From NCBI GenBank assembly GCA_945836755.1, contig CAMAMB010000018.1:1-34711 (forward strand): a stretch of DNA of 34,711 nt, in the 5' to 3' direction. The notes below the pieces were generated by a model. That model saw only the letters and a list, made by a program, of their open reading frames with translations, did not search any database and was not told the origin of the DNA. Shown in pieces: positions 31,364-34,711 of this stretch. The DNA comes from an uncultured Bacteroidales bacterium. Lineage in GTDB: Bacteria > Bacteroidota > Bacteroidia > Bacteroidales > Bacteroidaceae. The position numbers and the translations under genes are program-made. Every line of letters starts with the position of its first letter. Position 1 is the first letter of the stretch.

Positions 31364-33961
31364 TTAGTTGGCGAAGCTCAGATGGTCTTCCCGGGCCTCC
31401 ACCCGGATGGGCAGTGCCTTGTCCACCGTGCCCTCCAGCAGGGCTTTGCTGAGGTCGTTCAGCAGCAGGTGTTGCAGGGCACGCTTTACGGGACGAGCAC
31501 CAAATTCGGGGTCGAAGCCGGCCCGGGCCACCACGCGTATGGCCTCGTCGCTGACGTGAAGCTCTACGTCCTGGCGGGCCAGCAGACGGCAGATGCCTGT
31601 CACCTGGAGGCGGACAATCTCTTCTATCTGCGTCTCGCTGAGTGGCTCGAACATGATGATGTCGTCTATCCTGTTCAGGAATTCGGGCCGGATGGTCTGC
31701 TTCAGCATCTCCAGCACCTCGGTCTTGGCGCTCTCGATGGTGCGCTCGCGTTCGGCCGTTCCGGCAGGGGCCAGGTGCTCCATCTTCTGGCGTATCATGG
31801 ACGAGCCCAGGTTGGAGGTCATGATGATGAGCGTGTTCTTGAAGTTGACGGTGCGGCCTTTGTTGTCGGTCAGTCGGCCGTCGTCCAACACCTGCAGCAG
31901 GATGTTGAACACGTCGGGGTGGGCCTTTTCGATTTCGTCAAACAGCACCACGCTGTAAGGCTTCCTGCGCACAGCCTCGGTCAGCTGGCCGCCCTCTTCG
32001 TAGCCCACGTATCCCGGAGGCGCGCCTACCAGGCGGCTCACGCTGAACTTCTCTTGATATTCGCTCATGTCTATGCGCGTCATCATGTTCTCGTCGTCAA
32101 AGAGGAAGTCGGCCAGGGCCTTGGCCAGCTCCGTCTTGCCCACGCCGGTGGTGCCTAAGAAGATGAACGACCCAATGGGGCGCTTGGGGTCTTGAAGGCC
32201 GGCACGGGCCCGGCGCACAGCGTCGGAGACGGCAGCGATGGCCTCTTCCTGACCGATCACCCGCTTGTGGAGCTCCTCTTCTAAGTGGAGCAGCTTGTGG
32301 CGCTCGCTCTCCATCATGCGACTCACGGGAATGCCGGTCCAGCGGGCCACCACGTCGGCTATGTCGTCGGCGGTCACCTCTTCTTTCACCATGGCCTCCG
32401 TGCCTTGGCGCGAGCGCAGGCGCTCCTGCTGTGCCTTGATGTCGTCTTCGAGCTGGCGCAGTTTGCCGTAGCGTATTTCGGCCACTCGTCCGTAGTCGCC
32501 TTCGCGCTCTGCCCTGTCGGCCTCAAACTTGAGTTGCTCCATCTGCTGCTTGTCTTGCTGGATGGCGGTGAGCACCTCCTTCTCGCCCTGCCACTTGGCA
32601 CGCAGCTCCTTCTCCTGCTCCTGCAGGTCGGCAATCTCCTTATTGAGCTGGGCCAGCTTGGGCTCGTCGTTCTCGCGCTTGATGGCCTCGCGCTCTATCT
32701 CGAGCTGGCGCAGCCGGCGGCTAATCTCGTCTAACTGTTCAGGCTGAGAGTCGCGCTCCATGCGCAGCCTGGCCGCAGCCTCATCCATGAGGTCGATGGC
32801 CTTGTCGGGCAGGAAACGGTCTGAGATATAGCGGTGGGAGAGGTTGACGGCCGCAATGAGGGCATCGTCCTGGATGCGCACACGATGGTGGTTCTCGTAG
32901 CGTTCCTTCAGGCCGCGCAGGATGGAGATGGCGTCTTCGGGCGAAGGTTCCTCTACCAGCACCGTCTGGAAACGCCGCTCCAGCGCCTTGTCTTTCTCGA
33001 AGTACTTGCGATACTCCTCCAGGGTAGTGGCCCCTATGCTGCGTAGCTCGCCTCGCGCCAAGGCCGGCTTCAGTATGTTGGCGGCGTCCATGGCTCCCTC
33101 GCCCTTGCCGGCTCCCACGAGGGTGTGTATCTCGTCGATGAAGAGGATAATCTCTCCCTGAGCGCCCGTCACTTCGTTGACCACGCTCTTGAGCCGCTCC
33201 TCAAATTCGCCCTTATACTTGGCACCTGCCACGAGGGCGCCCATGTCGAGCGAGTAGAGCTTCTTTTCTTTCAGATTGTCAGGCACATCGCCGCGCACGA
33301 TACGCTGCGCCAGACCTTCCACGATGGCCGTCTTGCCCGTGCCGGGCTCGCCTATGAGCACCGGATTGTTCTTCGTGCGCCGCGAGAGTATCTGCAGCAC
33401 GCGGCGTATCTCCTCATCGCGACCAATGACGGGGTCGAGCTTCCCGTTGCGGGCTTCCTCCACAAGGTTGCGCGCATACTTCTGAAGGGCCTGATAGGTG
33501 TCTTCGCTCGACTCCGACGTAGCCTTGCGGCCTCCGCGAAGCTCGTCGATCGCTCTTTTCAGGCTCTCACTCTCCATGCCCGCGTCTTTGAGCATCTGCG
33601 AGGCATGGCTGCCCACCTCGAGCAGGGCTAAGAGCAGGGCCTCTAAGCCCACGTATGTGTCGCCCATGGCCTTGGCCTCTTCCCGGGCCTTCAGCAGCAC
33701 CTTGTTCGTGTCGCTGTCAAGGTAAACCTCCCCGCCGCTCACCTTGGCCTGACGGGCAAGTTCCTGTTGCACAGCCGCTTGAATGCCTTGTTCGTTCACT
33801 CCCAACTTACCGAGCAGGAAGCGGGTTACGTTTTCGCCTTCTGCCAACACACCGGCCAGCAGATGCAGTGGAGTTACAGCCTGATGGCCGTAGCTCGTGG
33901 CACGTTCTGCAGCCGTCTGCACAGCCGCCCGTGCCTTGATGGTAAATTCTTCGAAGTTCAT
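31364..33961 (-). CDS. clpB: ATP-dependent disaggregase ClpB
   Basis: The 865-residue AAA+ chaperone works with DnaK to rescue aggregated proteins after heat stress. Domain order is normal: N-domain (about 1-145), AAA1 with Walker A GEPGTGKT (204-211), a long coiled-coil middle domain (about 400-535; [20 protein letters not shown] onwards), AAA2 with GTTGVGKTE (about 605) and the pore loop [10 protein letters not shown]. The middle domain distinguishes it from ClpA/ClpC. No CIRCE-like operator is seen upstream. Confidence 0.97.
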   Translation of the reverse strand: MNFEEFTIKARAAVQTAAERATSYGHQAVTPLHLLAGVLAEGENVTRFLLGKLGVNEQGIQAAVQQELARQAKVSGGEVYLDSDTNKVLLKAREEAKAMGDTYVGLEALLLALLEVGSHASQMLKDAGMESESLKRAIDELRGGRKATSESSEDTYQALQKYARNLVEEARNGKLDPVIGRDEEIRRVLQILSRRTKNNPVLIGEPGTGKTAIVEGLAQRIVRGDVPDNLKEKKLYSLDMGALVAGAKYKGEFEERLKSVVNEVTGAQGEIILFIDEIHTLVGAGKGEGAMDAANILKPALARGELRSIGATTLEEYRKYFEKDKALERRFQTVLVEEPSPEDAISILRGLKERYENHHRVRIQDDALIAAVNLSHRYISDRFLPDKAIDLMDEAAARLRMERDSQPEQLDEISRRLRQLEIEREAIKRENDEPKLAQLNKEIADLQEQEKELRAKWQGEKEVLTAIQQDKQQMEQLKFEADRAEREGDYGRVAEIRYGKLRQLEDDIKAQQERLRSRQGTEAMVKEEVTADDIADVVARWTGIPVSRMMESERHKLLHLEEELHKRVIGQEEAIAAVSDAVRRARAGLQDPKRPIGSFIFLGTTGVGKTELAKALADFLFDDENMMTRIDMSEYQEKFSVSRLVGAPPGYVGYEEGGQLTEAVRRKPYSVVLFDEIEKAHPDVFNILLQVLDDGRLTDNKGRTVNFKNTLIIMTSNLGSSMIRQKMEHLAPAGTAERERTIESAKTEVLEMLKQTIRPEFLNRIDDIIMFEPLSETQIEEIVRLQVTGICRLLARQDVELHVSDEAIRVVARAGFDPEFGARPVKRALQHLLLNDLSKALLEGTVDKALPIRVEAREDHLSFAN

Positions 33962-34243
33962 ATAGATTATAATTTAAGAGGTTACGATTGAATGACCTGC
34001 TTCTCCTGCAGGCGAGTCGTGCGGCCGGGGCTGCACGAGAGCCGGAGCACGGTCCGCGTCATGGGACTCAGCACGCCGTGGCCCATCCTGCGGCAGGGTT
34101 ACCCCATTATCTACAAACCGCCTGCCATGCCCGCAATGATAACATTCTTTCGTACTTGCTGCCAAATTGGCAGACGCAGCCCCTCCCTACGCCTGGCAAG
34201 ATAGCAGTCCCCTCGCCCCATCATGAAGACCATAATAAATAAT

Positions 34244-34270
34244 CGCGTGTGCGCGCACGCGTGCGCGCAC
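34244..34270. repeat. Perfect palindromic alternating purine-pyrimidine tract
   Basis: GTGCGCGCAC occurs at 34249-34258 and 34261-34270 separated by GC; the full 22 bp is its own reverse complement, and each arm is itself a palindrome. Strict purine-pyrimidine alternation favours Z-DNA or a cruciform. Confidence 0.75.
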
Positions 34271-34519
34271 AATAGTGTCCTGTCCGCCATCATGGGCTTA
34301 CGCGAGGTGACGCCGGCGAATAGACCGATACGCTACCGGCTCAACGACAATCTCATGCCGATACGTCTTTGCGCAATGCAGTCCTGCAGCCATGCTACCC
34401 GTATGGCAGGCAATGCTGCTGTGAAGGCGTTCATGCGGTAGGCCAAATCCGATGGTCCTCGACCGGTTGGGAAGAAATCATATCCTCCAGTCTGACCCAG
34501 CCGGCAGGTCTAAGATTTC

Positions 34520-34651
34520 CTGCATGTACATGTAGTTTTTCCTAGATGTACATGTAGGAAAAACTGGATGTACATGTAGAAAAACCTAGATGTACATGTA
34601 GAAAAAACTGGATGTACATCTAGGAAAACCTGGATGTACATCTAGGAAAAA
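34520..34651. repeat. 22-bp tandem array with GATGTACATC core (6 units)
   Basis: Units start at 34520, 34542, 34564, 34586, 34608 and 34630. Each has the form CTGGATGTACATCTAGGAAA plus two bases. The core is palindromic (CATGTACATG, GATGTACATG or GATGTACATC). It is clearly the same family as the array at 23545-23740, with variant linkers. Confidence 0.9.
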
Positions 34652-34711
34652 CGGGGAGCATTGGAGTGATAGGGGTTGGCGATGTCGGTCTTGCGGGCCG
34701 CCGCGGATGCT

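Larger units (their letters stand above)
33962..34711. other. Gene-free region upstream of clpB
   Basis: No gene is supported. The minus strand has TATCATTG (34141-34134), a poor -7 match that might serve clpB. The rest holds a palindromic Z-DNA-like tract (34244-34270), unremarkable sequence, and a 22-bp array (34520-34651). Confidence 0.55.

Noticed and set aside
34520-34651. CRISPR array
   Set aside because: Same reason: contiguous 22-bp tandem units with no spacers.

Overview
The window looks like a chromosomal segment of a GC-rich Bacteroidota, most likely Bacteroidales (Prevotellaceae/Porphyromonadaceae-like). The evidence is several promoters of the Bacteroidetes type (TTTG, 19 bp, TAnnTTTG), the holB-ricT-gldH gene order, a PorT-like barrel protein, a Ser-type sulfatase and Bacteroidetes-style RecA and ClpB. 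This assignment is from sequence reading only.

Layout. 1-1007: no intact gene, one copy of a long intergenic repeat and a possible F5/8-type domain remnant. 1008-3621: a visibly AT-richer island with a DUF4143 AAA ATPase and a truncated, chimeric SIR2-like pseudogene. 3645-4820: a LicD-like/cytidylyltransferase fusion. 4821-5832: a second copy of the long repeat. 5833-7778 (minus): a queuosine-precursor operon, yhhQ-queC-queF, behind a strongly foldable leader. 8034-9680: a secreted GH20 hexosaminidase. 9964-14130: a VTC-domain polymerase, a DUF4956 membrane protein, a DUF2490 barrel, a small secreted protein and a Cthe_2159-type beta-helix protein, behind a near-perfect promoter. 14131-15000: a third, inverted copy of the long repeat. 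15101-20151 (minus): small lipoprotein, tsaE, recA, bcp, DUF6965-like protein, SRPBCC protein, sulfatase. 20427-23229 (plus): pyrE, alkaline phosphatase, M15 peptidase. 23318-23392: tRNA-Pro(GGG). 23545-23740: a 22-bp repeat array. 23863-27825 (minus): holB-ricT-gldH-marC. 28343-29440 (plus): 2[4Fe-4S] ferredoxin and porT. 29660-30541: AraC-type regulator. 30709-33961 (minus): nitroreductase and clpB. 33962-34711: no gene, with a Z-DNA-like palindrome and a second 22-bp array.

Most genes are housekeeping (recombination, replication clamp loading, tRNA modification, pyrimidine synthesis, proteostasis). The most interesting coding locus is the VTC/DUF4956/DUF2490/beta-helix cluster, which reads as an uncharacterised envelope-polymer system: cytosolic polymerase domain, membrane partner, outer-membrane barrel and secreted polymer-binding proteins.

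The most interesting non-coding signals are three. First, tandem arrays with a 21-22 bp period, some with palindromic TGTACA cores, occur at six or more intergenic sites and share an A-rich linker. Second, a repeat of about 600 bp is present three times. Third, several nested stems can form in the leader of the queuosine-transporter operon.
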